A stretch of DNA of 64,000 nt, taken from Paenibacillus planticolens (GTDB lineage: Bacteria > Bacillota > Bacilli > Paenibacillales > NBRC-103111). Under the pieces are notes generated by a model. The model saw nothing but the letters and a program-made list of their open reading frames with translations. It made no database searches and had not been told where the DNA came from. Each line of letters opens with the position of its first letter. Within the stretch, counting starts at the first letter, position 1. Positions 1-8,259 of this stretch are shown piece after piece. The DNA is taken from contig NZ_WHNZ01000042.1 in NCBI RefSeq assembly GCF_013141725.1, forward strand, positions 1-64,000, written 5' to 3'. Both the position numbers and the translations under genes were made by a program.

Positions 1-146
1 CTCCCGTTAATTGGAGCGGCTTTCGTGAAATCTCACGATTATGGCGCAAATAGAGGGAGGTTTTCCTGTTAAATGGATCTGACAGGCTTCTGCAGATAAA
101 TTAGAGGGAACTTTTCCCTCTATTTCGATCACAGAAGCCTAACAGC
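1..146 (+). repeat. Family A intergenic repeat, cut by window start
   Basis: Non-coding segment built of short blocks of the type AGAGGGAGG-TTTTCC and TTTAGAGGGAA, alternating in orientation. The stretch AAATGGATCTGAC (71-83) recurs in the copy near 10.18 kb and, reverse complemented with one change, near 31.1 kb. It runs straight into a terminator hairpin, as the second copy does. The left end lies outside the window. Confidence 0.7.
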
Positions 147-148
147 AC

Positions 149-187
149 AAAAGGCTGTCCCACAGGTTGGGACAGCCTATCATTTTT
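149..187. terminator. Bidirectional rho-independent terminator
   Basis: Perfect 11-bp stem AGGCTGTCCCA (152-162) / TGGGACAGCCT (168-178) with a 5-base loop, followed by CATTTTTT; the other strand ends in CCTTTTG. It lies just beyond the stop of the minus-strand DUF1904 gene. The same GGCTGTCCCAC motif ends other intergenic repeats here. Confidence 0.8.
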
Positions 188-193
188 TGACCG

Positions 194-538
194 TTATGTC
201 AGCGAAATCGGCTCTTCGAGGCTGGACTTCAAAGGTTGTCCTTCTTTGTAATACAAATGAGGGGACAATAGGATAAAAAAGATATGAACCTCGCCAAAGC
301 CATGCGCGGCCAACAGGTTGTTCATTTCTTGTGCAATGCGGTCATGCATTTCCTGATCTCTTGGGAACATGAGGATTTCCAGGGACTGCGGCGAATTGTT
401 TAACTGTTCCACAAGCAGAAGCTCGATTTTGACTTTTTGCGGCAAAACGCCTGTTATCCTTGAAAACTCCTGAATCACATCGGTCGAAATCGAAGAAACG
501 AAGTCTTGCTGAAATCCTTTAAAACGGAGAAACGGCAT
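194..538 (-). CDS. DUF1904 family protein
   Basis: A 114-residue protein beginning MPFLRFKGF, with the length and the opening pattern of the DUF1904 family found in Bacillus and Paenibacillus. Members are small tautomerase-like proteins of unknown role. No signal peptide or membrane segment is visible. The start is supported by an AAGAAGGAA ribosome site 6-9 bases upstream. It is a single-gene unit with its own promoter (573-601) and a terminator hairpin directly after the stop. Family assignment rests on recalled similarity; function is unknown. Confidence 0.75.
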   Translation of the reverse strand: MPFLRFKGFQQDFVSSISTDVIQEFSRITGVLPQKVKIELLLVEQLNNSPQSLEILMFPRDQEMHDRIAQEMNNLLAAHGFGEVHIFFILLSPHLYYKEGQPLKSSLEEPISLT

Positions 539-572
539 GCTGATTCCTTCTTTGCAAAGTTGTTAGCGAATT

Positions 573-601
573 TATTTATTCTATTGAAAAGTGAACGTAA
601 A
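573..601 (-). promoter_or_regulatory. Candidate sigma-A promoter for DUF1904 gene
   Basis: On the minus strand TTTACG (601-596), a 17-base spacer and TAAATA (578-573). The -35 matches 4/6 and the -10 4/6 of consensus; position, about 35 bases before the start codon, is suitable. Confidence 0.4.
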
Positions 602-658
602 AGCAAACCCAAATTTAGATGAAATCATTCTCGGATCTAGATAGGTATGATCAAGAGG

Positions 659-706
659 CAAAAAAAAGGAGAGAGTTCAGAGGAAGATATCCTCGAACTC
701 TCTTTA
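659..706 (-). terminator. Terminator of the NlpC/P60 gene
   Basis: On the minus strand AGAGAGTTC ... GAACTCTCT forms a 9-bp stem, followed by CCTTTTTTT. It lies shortly after the stop of the minus-strand peptidase gene. Confidence 0.75.
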
Positions 707-721
707 TTAGTGGTGCAAATG

Positions 722-1201
722 CTAGTAATGCCTAGCTGTTATGTAGCGAGTACTCCAGTAACCTGTGTTCAAAGATGTAATGACCACACCGGAACTTTTG
801 GTATTGCTTATAAAATTACCGTCGCCAACGTAAATCCCTACATGGTCGATTTGACCAGGCTTGCTCACACTGAACATCACAAGATCGCCAATGGCTAATT
901 GATCTTTGCTAGGAACTTTGGTGCCGAAGCTTGTTTGAGCTTTTGAGCCCCACGGGAGATTTACGCCATTTTTTTGGAACACAAATTGTGTAAATGCGGA
1001 GCAATCAAATGTCAGATGCTGCGGATCTCTTGTGCCGAAACGGTAAGTGACTTTGCCGATATATGATTTGGCGGTATTCACAAACTTATGGCCATTCGTC
1101 GCATAAATCTCTTGTGCAGAGGCAGAAGTCGGTAAGGACATCCCAACAGTTGAGAATAGAACGGAAAGCGCTACCGAGGTGGAAATAACTAGTTTTTTCA
1201 T
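722..1201 (-). CDS. Secreted NlpC/P60 family cell-wall peptidase
   Basis: 159 residues. The start chosen is the ATG at 1201, because an AAGGATG ribosome site precedes it and the protein then opens with a typical signal peptide (MKKLVIS, hydrophobic core, likely cut after ASA at residue 29); a longer frame upstream adds unlikely residues. The rest is a single NlpC/P60 domain: catalytic Cys67 in TFDCSAF, His120 in DHVGIYVG and a likely third residue Asn133. Family members cut peptide bonds in peptidoglycan stem peptides outside the cell. There is no separate wall-binding domain, so targeting is unclear. It is divergent from the neighbouring metallo-hydrolase gene. Domain call is firm; the exact bond cut is not known. 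Confidence 0.9.
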   Translation of the reverse strand: MKKLVISTSVALSVLFSTVGMSLPTSASAQEIYATNGHKFVNTAKSYIGKVTYRFGTRDPQHLTFDCSAFTQFVFQKNGVNLPWGSKAQTSFGTKVPSKDQLAIGDLVMFSVSKPGQIDHVGIYVGDGNFISNTKSSGVVITSLNTGYWSTRYITARHY

Positions 1202-1395
1202 TGCTGACAACACATCCTTATTCCAAATTTGGTAGTATGAAGTTTTTATGGGATAACTGTACCATAGAAAATCATAGGGAGCTTTAGTTGATTGCTGGGT
1301 CACGTGGGGATATTAGCCAAGGTAATTGTTGTGAATTCATGGAAGATTATTATAAGATGAACGAAACAGCTGCTAGAAAGAAGGACTGAACCATC

Positions 1396-2208
1396 ATGAT
1401 TCAATATCAAAATGAACACGTTACTGTGTTCCAGAGCGCACTATATCAAACCACTTCGACGGTAATTCAAACCAAAGAAATGATTCTTATTGTTGACCCG
1501 AATTGGTTGCCGAATGAAATTGAAGCCATCCAACAGCATGTCAATACGATCAATGGGGAGCGGGAGATTTATCTTCTTTTTACCCATGGCGATTTCGATC
1601 ATATTATCGGCTATCAAGCATTTCCGAATGCGAAAACGATAGGAAGTCTGGAGCTTCACAATCACCCTAAGAAAGAGCATAAACTGAAGCTTATCCGGGA
1701 TTTTGACAACCAAAACTATATCGTAAGGAACTATCCCATCCAGTTTCCGGAGCTGGATATTGTGATCCAAGAAGATGGTCAACAGCTTCATCTGGGAGAC
1801 GCAACGTTGACTTTCTACCACGCGCCCGGTCATACAGCTGATGGTTTGATGACGGTCTTTGAACCACTCGGTATCTTGATTGCAGGGGATTATTTGTCGA
1901 ATTTTGAACTTCCGTTTATTTATCAGAGTGCGAAGGCCTATACGCAAACACTTGAAAAATGCGCCATGATGCTTGAGAAGCATCCTGTTCGGCTATTAAT
2001 TCCTGGACATGGCGCAGTAACAACGGAGCCAGAAGAAATGAAGAGACGTCTGGATTTAGCGTCGGACTATTTGAAACGACTTAGGAAGTCCGTTATTGCG
2101 AACGACGAAGCTGCGCTGGAGGCCCTGTATCAAGAACATGCCTTCCTGTCCTCCTTTACCGAAGAATGCCATAAGGAAAACGTGAGTATTATGAAACGCG
2201 AATATTGA
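1396..2208 (+). CDS. MBL-fold metallo-hydrolase
   Basis: 270 residues of metallo-beta-lactamase fold. The metal-binding motif THGDFDH lies at residues 63-69, a second ligand histidine in APGHTADG, and a third in IPGHGAV. The order matches glyoxalase-II-like hydrolases rather than true beta-lactamases; no signal peptide, so it acts in the cytoplasm. An AAGAAGGA ribosome site precedes the ATG. The substrate cannot be read from sequence. It is divergent from the NlpC gene and followed by a tiny zinc-ribbon gene. Confidence 0.85.
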   Translation: MIQYQNEHVTVFQSALYQTTSTVIQTKEMILIVDPNWLPNEIEAIQQHVNTINGEREIYLLFTHGDFDHIIGYQAFPNAKTIGSLELHNHPKKEHKLKLIRDFDNQNYIVRNYPIQFPELDIVIQEDGQQLHLGDATLTFYHAPGHTADGLMTVFEPLGILIAGDYLSNFELPFIYQSAKAYTQTLEKCAMMLEKHPVRLLIPGHGAVTTEPEEMKRRLDLASDYLKRLRKSVIANDEAALEALYQEHAFLSSFTEECHKENVSIMKREY

Positions 2209-2266
2209 GCAAACATCCTCAATACGTGGAAGGCATTTACTAACGATCACAGTCGGAGGGCATAGT

Positions 2267-2407
2267 ATGCAGGAATTTGTTGGTCTTTGTAAAACTTGCG
2301 GGAAAAAGATTTATTGTCGGGAAGGGTTTCTTGACGGCATTGTTTTGGAGGATAAAAGCCTAATTTGCTTTGCTTGCTGGGAGAAGTCTTCAAGTTTACC
2401 AAGTTGA
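2267..2407 (+). CDS. Small zinc-ribbon-like protein (46 residues)
   Basis: A short frame starting ATG at 2267, ending TGA at 2407, preceded by CGGAGGG at a spacing of 6. The product starts MQEFVGLCKTCGKKIYC and ends with CFACWEKSSSLPS. Cysteines at 8, 11, 34 and 37 give two CxxC pairs, as in a treble-clef or zinc-ribbon knuckle, with an extra Cys17. Nothing identifies a partner. It could be a small nucleic-acid or protein-binding factor. The Shine-Dalgarno site plus paired CxxC motifs make it a likely real gene. Confidence 0.6.
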   Translation: MQEFVGLCKTCGKKIYCREGFLDGIVLEDKSLICFACWEKSSSLPS

Positions 2408-2410
2408 AAT

Positions 2411-2426
2411 TCCGTCTGAAGACGGA
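2411..2426. other. Short perfect hairpin
   Basis: TCCGTCT / AGACGGA with a 2-base loop directly after the small zinc-ribbon gene. There is no T-run, so it is not a good terminator; it may be a transcript-end stabiliser. Confidence 0.3.
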
Positions 2427-2522
2427 GAACTTATAAATCCTCAAGTCGGATGATTGAGTTCATATGCGAAGGTAAGATAAGCGTATGGATTTCAAATCAT
2501 TTTGAAAAGATGAGGTGTGCAA

Positions 2523-4049
2523 TTGAATAAGCAAGGGAATAACAAAAAACTGATCTTAATCGGCCTTCTGTTAGGCCTGGTGTTCTCCGAATTGGACCAA
2601 ACCGTCGTGTCCACGGCAATGCCAACCATCATTCGTGAGCTGCACGGACTTTCGCTATACGGTTGGGTAGCGGGCATTTACATGCTCTCGATTACGATGT
2701 TCATGCCTATTTTCGGCAAACTCGCCGATATTTACGGTCGAAAGAAAATATACTTGAGCTGCGTCGCACTGTTTTTAGCCGGTTCAGTCATTTGCGGTAC
2801 ATCCGGTTCAATGACCATGCTGCTGATCGGCAGAGGCATTCAAGGCATTGGCGCAGGCGGACTCATGCCGCTGGGCATGGTTATTATCGGAGATACGTTC
2901 CCTCTGGGGCAGCGGGCGAAAGTACAAAGTCTGGTCGGTCCGTTATTAATATTGCCGCAGCTGCTTGGGCCGACGGTCGGCGGATATTTTGTCAGTCATG
3001 TGAGTTGGCATTGGATTTTCCTCATCAACATTCCAGTCGGCATAACTTCGGCCATCTTCGTATCCAAAGGTCTGCGCGAGTCGATGCGTGCGGAGAGACA
3101 ATCGATTGATTGGGCTGGCGCCATCACTTTGGTTCTTGCTATGTTATCGCTGCTGCTGGCTCCTGTCTTAATCGATGTAAAAGGCTACACCTGGGCTTCT
3201 CCGGTCATTATTAGTCTGCTGGCGTTATCCCTGGTGCTTATCGTCCTCTTTGTACGTATCGAAGCGAAAGCCAAGGAGCCCATCATTCCTCTAGTCCTGT
3301 TCAAAAACCGTTCTGTAGTCGTGCTTTCCGTTATTGTATTTGTAACGATGCTGGGCATTATGAGCGGGATGTCCGGATTCCCGTTCTTCGCTCAAAATGT
3401 CATGGGCTTGACTCCGACAGCTTCCGGCTACTTGTCGCTTGCATTTATGGTCGGGGCAATTCCGGCGAGTGTGATTTGCGGAAATCTCATTACGAAGATT
3501 CCTTATAAGCATCTATTTCTTGTCTCATTCGTGTTTCCGATCGCCAGTTTTATTATGCTGTCACGCATTCATGTGGATACGACAGTATGGTATATCATCG
3601 TCTCCTTTTTCATTATGGGGCTTGGGATTGGGGTCTTATTCGGCTCTGATAATCTGATCGTTCAGGAATCCGTGAGCAAGGAGCATAGCGGTGTAGGCGT
3701 GGCGACCGTTCAATTGTTTCAGGCTATTGGAACGACGCTGGGCTTTAGTATTTTTGGCAGTCTCCTTTCCAGGAATATTACCGGCGGCATCCACGGCTTA
3801 TCCGGTCAATTTCCCGTTGGCACTAGCGAGACAATCATGAACGGAGGCATCCCGAAGGGTCTTTCCGCAGATTTACTGCTGCAGATCAAGCTGGTTTTCT
3901 CCGAAGCCTTCCAGCACATCTTTGCAATTAGTATCGGCTTCGCGATCGTTGCTTTTCTTGTGACTTGGATCATGAAGAAAGAAGTTTTAACGTCCAAAGA
4001 TGAGATTCCTTCAACACCGTCTGCCGTTAATTCGGGAGCAAATGTGTGA
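2523..4049 (+). CDS. DHA2-family MFS drug exporter (14 TM segments)
   Basis: About 508 residues with the marks of the EmrB/QacA (DHA2) group of proton-driven exporters: LDQTVVSTAMPTI in the first segment (motif D1), GKLADIYGRKK in the first loop (motif A), and GWVAGIYML. Length fits 14 membrane segments. The start is taken as TTG at 2523, because GAGGTG lies 5 bases upstream; GTG at 2517 in the same frame overlaps that ribosome site. Substrates of this group are usually toxic or lipophilic compounds. It is transcribed alone and closed by a strong terminator; the GntR regulator downstream has its own promoter. Confidence 0.88.
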   Translation: MNKQGNNKKLILIGLLLGLVFSELDQTVVSTAMPTIIRELHGLSLYGWVAGIYMLSITMFMPIFGKLADIYGRKKIYLSCVALFLAGSVICGTSGSMTMLLIGRGIQGIGAGGLMPLGMVIIGDTFPLGQRAKVQSLVGPLLILPQLLGPTVGGYFVSHVSWHWIFLINIPVGITSAIFVSKGLRESMRAERQSIDWAGAITLVLAMLSLLLAPVLIDVKGYTWASPVIISLLALSLVLIVLFVRIEAKAKEPIIPLVLFKNRSVVVLSVIVFVTMLGIMSGMSGFPFFAQNVMGLTPTASGYLSLAFMVGAIPASVICGNLITKIPYKHLFLVSFVFPIASFIMLSRIHVDTTVWYIIVSFFIMGLGIGVLFGSDNLIVQESVSKEHSGVGVATVQLFQAIGTTLGFSIFGSLLSRNITGGIHGLSGQFPVGTSETIMNGGIPKGLSADLLLQIKLVFSEAFQHIFAISIGFAIVAFLVTWIMKKEVLTSKDEIPSTPSAVNSGANV

Positions 4050-4053
4050 GCTC

Positions 4054-4098
4054 AAAAGCCTAAGAGCCGGTTCATAACGGTTCTTAGGCTTTTTTTTG
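4054..4098 (+). terminator. Terminator of MFS exporter
   Basis: AAAAGCCTAAGA ... TCTTAGGCTTTT stem enclosing GCCGGTTCATAACGGT, then a T-run. It begins 4 bases after the stop codon. Confidence 0.9.
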
Positions 4099-4132
4099 CC
4101 ATAGGACTGTGAAATATTTGAAAAATAAGGGG

Positions 4133-4161
4133 TTGCAAACCCTTACAATGGCATATATAAT
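4133..4161 (+). promoter_or_regulatory. Sigma-A promoter of GntR gene
   Basis: TTGCAA (4133-4138), 17-base spacer, TATAAT (4156-4161): a near-consensus promoter. The expected transcript start near 4168 falls inside the palindrome at 4167-4186. Confidence 0.8.
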
Positions 4162-4166
4162 CAATT

Positions 4167-4186
4167 TAGTATTACTAGTAATACTA
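4167..4186. promoter_or_regulatory. 20-bp perfect palindromic operator, probably for GntR
   Basis: A perfect 20-bp palindrome, centre ACTAGT, with arms TAGTATTACT / AGTAATACTA. It covers the expected transcription start of the GntR gene, the place for a repressor. FadR-type GntR proteins bind short palindromes of this size, so negative autoregulation is the simplest reading. Confidence 0.7.
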
Positions 4187-4263
4187 GTCCGAGGTATTGA
4201 AACGATTTTTTGGCTCGTACGTCGTAGTAGTAGTTGAGCCCCTTTAGGAGGGTCACAAGAACG

Positions 4264-4950
4264 ATGAACATAAGAATGGATGCTTCACGAGACGCGAAAG
4301 GACTAGTCCGCGACTATGTCCATAATACCCTAAAGCGTAATATTATGGAGCTTAAACTGGAGCCCGGCCGTTTTATTTCCGAGAAAGAAGTCGTCGAAAT
4401 GCTGCAGGTTAGCCGCGCCCCGATCCGGGAAGCTTTCGTCAAGCTGTCGCAAGAGGAATTGATTGAGACTATTCCGCAAAAAGGTTCGTTCATTTCGCTG
4501 ATCGATCTTGCGCTGGTCGAGGAATCAAGATTCGTAAGGGAGACGATGGAACGTGCAATCATTCGGCAGGCATGCGAGATGCTGAATGCCGAGCAAGTGA
4601 TGCAGCTGCATAATCTGATCTCGCTCCAAGAACTTTGCGTCGAGGGGAATAATTACGAACGATTATTTGAACTGGACGAAGAGTTTCATAAAACAATCAT
4701 CGTTGGCTGCGGCAAATACCGGACTTGGAACTTACTGCAGCAGCTCAGCACCCATTATAATCGAATCCGCTTTCTGCGATTAGCCGTGAATTACGATTGG
4801 CAAATTATACTATCCGAACATCAAGCCATTACGCGGGCTATCCGCGAGAAAAATCCCGACGAAGCTGAGAAAGCGATGGGCGAGCATTTGGGTCGGGTCA
4901 GTTTCGAAAAGGAAGAGCTTCGGTTGAAATATCCCTCCTTTTTTAAGTAA
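4264..4950 (+). CDS. GntR/FadR-family transcriptional regulator
   Basis: 229 residues from the ATG at 4264, which has AGGAGGG about 10 bases upstream; an upstream TTG in frame would put that ribosome site inside the gene. Residues about 10-75 form the winged helix of the GntR family (SEKEVVEMLQVSRAPIREAF, then IPQKGSFI). The rest is an all-helical FCD ligand domain with the usual metal or ligand residues: an Asp and His in FELDEEFHK and later His in SEHQAI and GEHLGR. Regulators of this group respond to small carboxylic acids or sugars. It is alone between two terminators, so its obvious target is its own promoter; control of the upstream exporter is only a guess. Confidence 0.9.
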   Translation: MNIRMDASRDAKGLVRDYVHNTLKRNIMELKLEPGRFISEKEVVEMLQVSRAPIREAFVKLSQEELIETIPQKGSFISLIDLALVEESRFVRETMERAIIRQACEMLNAEQVMQLHNLISLQELCVEGNNYERLFELDEEFHKTIIVGCGKYRTWNLLQQLSTHYNRIRFLRLAVNYDWQIILSEHQAITRAIREKNPDEAEKAMGEHLGRVSFEKEELRLKYPSFFK

Positions 4951-4979
4951 GTCCGTTTCATTGATCTACCCATGATAAG

Positions 4980-5027
4980 CAAAAGCCTCCAAGAACTTTA
5001 TCCAAAGTTTTTGGGGGCTTTTTTTAC
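4980..5027 (+). terminator. Terminator of GntR gene
   Basis: AAAAGCCTCCAAGAACTTT ... AAAGTTTTTGGGGGCTTTT stem followed by a run of T; near-perfect pairing with a small loop. Confidence 0.88.
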
Positions 5028-5093
5028 CTAAATTCGTGTTAAAATCGTCAAAAGGATATATATGACAATTCTGAATATGGGGGAGAGATGAAG

Positions 5094-5741
5094 ATGCCGT
5101 GGCCAATGGTGCATTTTAGCATAGCAGAGCAATTGTTTGATCACCATCCTTCGCCTGAGTTTTTGTTGGGCAGCGTTGCGCCGGATGCGATTCATATGCG
5201 AGAAGAGGCAACGAGGCAAGACAAGGGGCGCACACATTTATGCGAAGAAGACGGTACTATGCCGACTCTAGCGGTTTTACATGATTTTTACAAAAACTCA
5301 ATGAGCGATGATTATGCATATAGGCAGTTCATGCTGGGATATGTTTCACATCTCTATACAGATCTCAGGTGGACGCAGAGGGTTTGGACTGATTTTGTGG
5401 ACAAGCTTAATCATGAATGTGAGGGCCCGCATGGACAAGTAAAGAGCATATATAATCGGGAAGTCGCTCAAATCGAGTATAACCTGTGCAGAAGTGAGAA
5501 CTGGACGGACAGGGTACTGACATCCGTTCTGCTTGCTGCACCATTCGCGGTGAATGCTTTACTGGCAGAAAGCGAAATCAAACAGTATGGCGAGCGCGTC
5601 GTAAGAAACTTAAGAGATGAGTCACAAGAACCGCGCATTTTGCCAAGATACATAACGGATCAAATTGTAAGTGAGTTTATAGCGCGGACTGTTCGTGAGC
5701 TTAGGGAATTAATTCACGAGTGGGATAAGGATGCGAACTAA
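5094..5741 (+). CDS. Zinc-dependent phospholipase C-like protein
   Basis: 215 residues. The opening MPWPMVHFSIAEQL, the phrase LGSVAPDAIHMR and the later YVSHLYTDLRW give the pattern of the zinc-dependent phospholipase C / S1-P1 nuclease-like family, in which His and Asp residues bind metal. In many Firmicutes such small proteins are annotated as hydrolases of unknown substrate. No signal peptide is seen, unlike secreted phospholipases. Start: ATG 5094 is better spaced from GGGGGAG than the ATG at 5088. It is followed after 42 bases by the FAD oxidoreductase gene, possibly in one transcript. Confidence 0.65.
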   Translation: MPWPMVHFSIAEQLFDHHPSPEFLLGSVAPDAIHMREEATRQDKGRTHLCEEDGTMPTLAVLHDFYKNSMSDDYAYRQFMLGYVSHLYTDLRWTQRVWTDFVDKLNHECEGPHGQVKSIYNREVAQIEYNLCRSENWTDRVLTSVLLAAPFAVNALLAESEIKQYGERVVRNLRDESQEPRILPRYITDQIVSEFIARTVRELRELIHEWDKDAN

Positions 5742-5783
5742 TGGATTAGATGAATACGAGAAGAATAGGAGCAAGCAGCTGCA

Positions 5784-7217
5784 ATGAAAAAATGGATCGC
5801 TCTTTTTCTTCTCACAGCCTTGTGTGTCGTTAATTATGTGCAGAACGATTCGTCGGATCAGGACCCCTACCTCATCACAGATTACAGTCGACTGCATCCA
5901 GTTAAAGTTGCAAGTGTAGTTAAAGGCCGTGAGGAAGAGCAACTACGAAATATTTTGCGGGAAGCCCGGGAGCAGCATTTAACGGTCTCCATTGCCGGAC
6001 AGCGGCATAGTCAAGGAGGGCATACGTTTTACAAAGACAGCGTCGTCATTGACATGACTTCATTCAACAGAGTGCTGTCTTTCGAGCCGCAGCAGAAGCG
6101 GATTCGTATTGAGGCAGGAGCGACTTGGAAAGACTTGCAAGATTACGTCAACCCGTATGGGTTGGCAGTGAAAACGATGCAGTCGCAAAACATTTTCACG
6201 ATCGGTGGATCGCTTAGCGTGAATGCGCATGGCCGGGATATCCGAAACGGATCGCTTATTAAAAGCGTTGAAGCGTTTCGCCTGCTTCCCGCAGATGGAC
6301 GTATCGTTAACGTGAGTCGAAATGAGAACGCTGAGCTTTTTGAACTCGCAATCGGTGGTTATGGTTTATTCGGAATTATTCTTGACGTAACGCTTTCATT
6401 GACTGACAACGAAATGTATAAGCTGCGATTCGATCAGATGAACGTTAGTTCGTACAGCGGTTATTTTGAGGAGCAGGTGAAGGCGAATCCTGATATTCGT
6501 CTGCATATTGCGCGTATATCGGTAGAGCCTGACAATTTTCTGAAGGATATGTATGCTTTGAATTATGTAGAAGAGAGTTCCGTTCCGCTGGAAAGGAATG
6601 ACCGGTTGACAACGAGAGAAGACGGAGTGATCATCGCCAAGCTGATGTTCAATTTGAACCGTACGTTCGATTGGGGGAAAAAGGTGCTGTGGCAGCTGCA
6701 AAAGCCGCTTTTTGCCCAGCAGGAAGGAAAGTTAATAACGCGCAATAACGCTATGCGTTCGGAATCTCAGTTTATGGAGTATCGCCATGCGGGGAGCAAT
6801 GATATTTTGCAGGAATATTTCATTCCGGTCAAAGAATTCGCTGGTTTTGTCGACGATATGAGGACTGTGCTGCAAACGGAGAAATTAAATCTGCTGAACA
6901 TTACGGTGCGTTATGTCAACCACGATGAGGAAGCAGCGCTCTCTTATGCGACGGACGATATGTTCGCGCTTGTTTGTCTGTTTAATGTTCCATTGTCAAA
7001 AGTTGGTCAGGATCGTGTGCGCTCAGGTATCCAGAAGGTGCTTGATCGCGTGATTGAGCATCAAGGATCGTATTATTTGCCGTACATCGCTTATCCGAGA
7101 CTTGATCAATTTCGTACTGTCTACCCGAGGTACGCGGAGTTTTTTCAAAAGAAAGAGCAGTACGATCCAGACCATGTCTTCATGAACTATTTTTACACGG
7201 ATTACAAAGGGGAGTAA
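5784..7217 (+). CDS. FAD-binding oxidoreductase (FAD_binding_4 / lactone-oxidase-like)
   Basis: 477 residues. An N-terminal hydrophobic stretch (MKKWIALFLLTALCVV) looks like a signal or membrane anchor, so the enzyme probably works at the outer face of the membrane. Residues about 40-210 form the PCMH-type FAD domain: IAGQRHSQGGHTF is the pyrophosphate-binding loop, and TIGGSLSVNAHGRD and GGYGLFGIILDVTL are typical blocks. The C-terminal half resembles sugar-lactone and alcohol oxidases. The donor is unknown. It lies upstream of the truncated MFS gene with only 6 bases between, suggesting one operon. Confidence 0.85.
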   Translation: MKKWIALFLLTALCVVNYVQNDSSDQDPYLITDYSRLHPVKVASVVKGREEEQLRNILREAREQHLTVSIAGQRHSQGGHTFYKDSVVIDMTSFNRVLSFEPQQKRIRIEAGATWKDLQDYVNPYGLAVKTMQSQNIFTIGGSLSVNAHGRDIRNGSLIKSVEAFRLLPADGRIVNVSRNENAELFELAIGGYGLFGIILDVTLSLTDNEMYKLRFDQMNVSSYSGYFEEQVKANPDIRLHIARISVEPDNFLKDMYALNYVEESSVPLERNDRLTTREDGVIIAKLMFNLNRTFDWGKKVLWQLQKPLFAQQEGKLITRNNAMRSESQFMEYRHAGSNDILQEYFIPVKEFAGFVDDMRTVLQTEKLNLLNITVRYVNHDEEAALSYATDDMFALVCLFNVPLSKVGQDRVRSGIQKVLDRVIEHQGSYYLPYIAYPRLDQFRTVYPRYAEFFQKKEQYDPDHVFMNYFYTDYKGE

Positions 7218-7223
7218 GCAGTC

Positions 7224-7679
7224 ATGGATACAAAATGGCTCATTCGTTCACAAAGTATCGTGACGTTGGCAGCAGGGATGATTTATCCTTATTATTTATT
7301 GTTTCTCAAAAATCTCGGCAACAGCTACTCGAAATACGGGCTTGCATTTGCCGTCTTCACGATTAGTTCAGCGGCTGTGTCGCAATGGCTGGGTTCGAGA
7401 CTGGATCGCCACGGGATACGGCTGCTGACTTGGAGCTCGGTGGGCATGATGGCTGCTATGCTGATCTTCCCTTGGATAACAAGTTACTCTTGGGTACTCG
7501 CTTTGCAGCTTCTGATGGGCGTTTGCAATGCGATGCAAAAAATGAGCGAACGCCTGTTGTTGGCCGATTATACAGAGAAGGGCGAGCGCGGGCCTGTAAT
7601 TGGGAATTTCCACTTTTGGACGTCGGTCGCTTCAGGCTTCGCTGTGATCCTTGGCGGGCAAGGAAGAGGAGGGAGTGAC
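7224..7679 (+). pseudogene. Truncated MFS transporter (N-terminal third only)
   Basis: The frame encodes about 152 residues of an MFS protein: MIYPYYLLFLKNLGNS, the loop-2/3 motif LGSRLDRHGIRLL, and segments up to about TM5 (FWTSVASGFAVILGG). Normal MFS proteins have some 400 residues. The frame does not stop but runs without interruption into a HIT-family protein, so the visible open frame of 293 residues is a chimera. The simplest reading is a deletion that removed the last two thirds of the transporter gene and joined the rest to the ribosome site of the HIT gene. A half transporter should not carry substrate, so this part is scored as a pseudogene. Confidence 0.75.
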
Positions 7680-8105
7680 GTGCTGGACGATCCATGTCTT
7701 GGCTGCAGATTAGCTAATAACAGGCTTGAGGCTCACATTGTTTATGAAACTGAGGCGGTTACATGCCTTCTTGATCACGCTCCACTAAATGAGGGGCATA
7801 TATTAATCCTACCGAAACAACATTATGCAGATGTTGATGATTTGGATGAGAGCACAGCCATTGAGATTATGCTGACTTCGGCCAAATTAGCGAAAGCGCT
7901 GAAGGATATTTTCCGCCCTGATGGCATAACGATGATACAAAACGGCGGTATATTTAATGATTTAACGCATTACCACATGCATATTTTTCCGCGATATAAG
8001 GAGGACGGGTTTGCATGGCAGGAACCGGCAGATAGCTCGAATGCAGCTGGACGTTTGGCTGAGACAGGAGAAATGTTGAGAGAGGCGATTGGGTTGTTGC
8101 GATGA
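7680..8105 (+). CDS. HIT family hydrolase
   Basis: 142 residues if translation begins at GTG 7680, which has its own AGGAGGG site 5-10 bases upstream; otherwise it is the C-terminal domain of a 293-residue fusion with the MFS remnant. It has the histidine-triad signature HYHMHIF (His97, 99, 101 from the GTG) and the N-terminal CxxC (Cys6, Cys9) of zinc-binding HIT proteins. Such enzymes cleave nucleotide phosphoramidates or dinucleoside polyphosphates through a histidine-AMP intermediate. HILILPKQHYADVDDL is a typical core block. The catalytic part is intact, so the gene is likely functional. Confidence 0.85.
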   Translation: MLDDPCLGCRLANNRLEAHIVYETEAVTCLLDHAPLNEGHILILPKQHYADVDDLDESTAIEIMLTSAKLAKALKDIFRPDGITMIQNGGIFNDLTHYHMHIFPRYKEDGFAWQEPADSSNAAGRLAETGEMLREAIGLLR

Positions 8106-8194
8106 TTATTTTATGTGGTGTTTTACCGAGTATAAAATTCCAATGCATGAAATTCAAACATCAGAGATCTAGGAATACCACCAACAAACGAAAC

Positions 8195-8239
8195 TTGACG
8201 TAATTAAATAACTTTACTAAACTTAATTACAAATAGTAA
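8195..8239 (+). promoter_or_regulatory. Promoter and inverted-repeat operator of catE
   Basis: TTGACG (8195-8200), 17-base spacer and TAAACT (8218-8223) form a possible promoter. TTACTA (8214-8219) and TAGTAA (8234-8239) are an inverted repeat with a 14-base spacer overlapping the -10 and the start site. The DUF24/MarR-like repressors YodB and CatR control catechol dioxygenase in Bacillus subtilis through repeats that contain such half-sites; the same here is inference. Confidence 0.45.
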
Positions 8240-8259
8240 GCAAAAAGGGGGATTTTCCA

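Noticed and set aside
647..898. Plus-strand 83-codon frame
   Set aside because: Runs through the NlpC terminator hairpin and opposite the catalytic domain; shadow frame.
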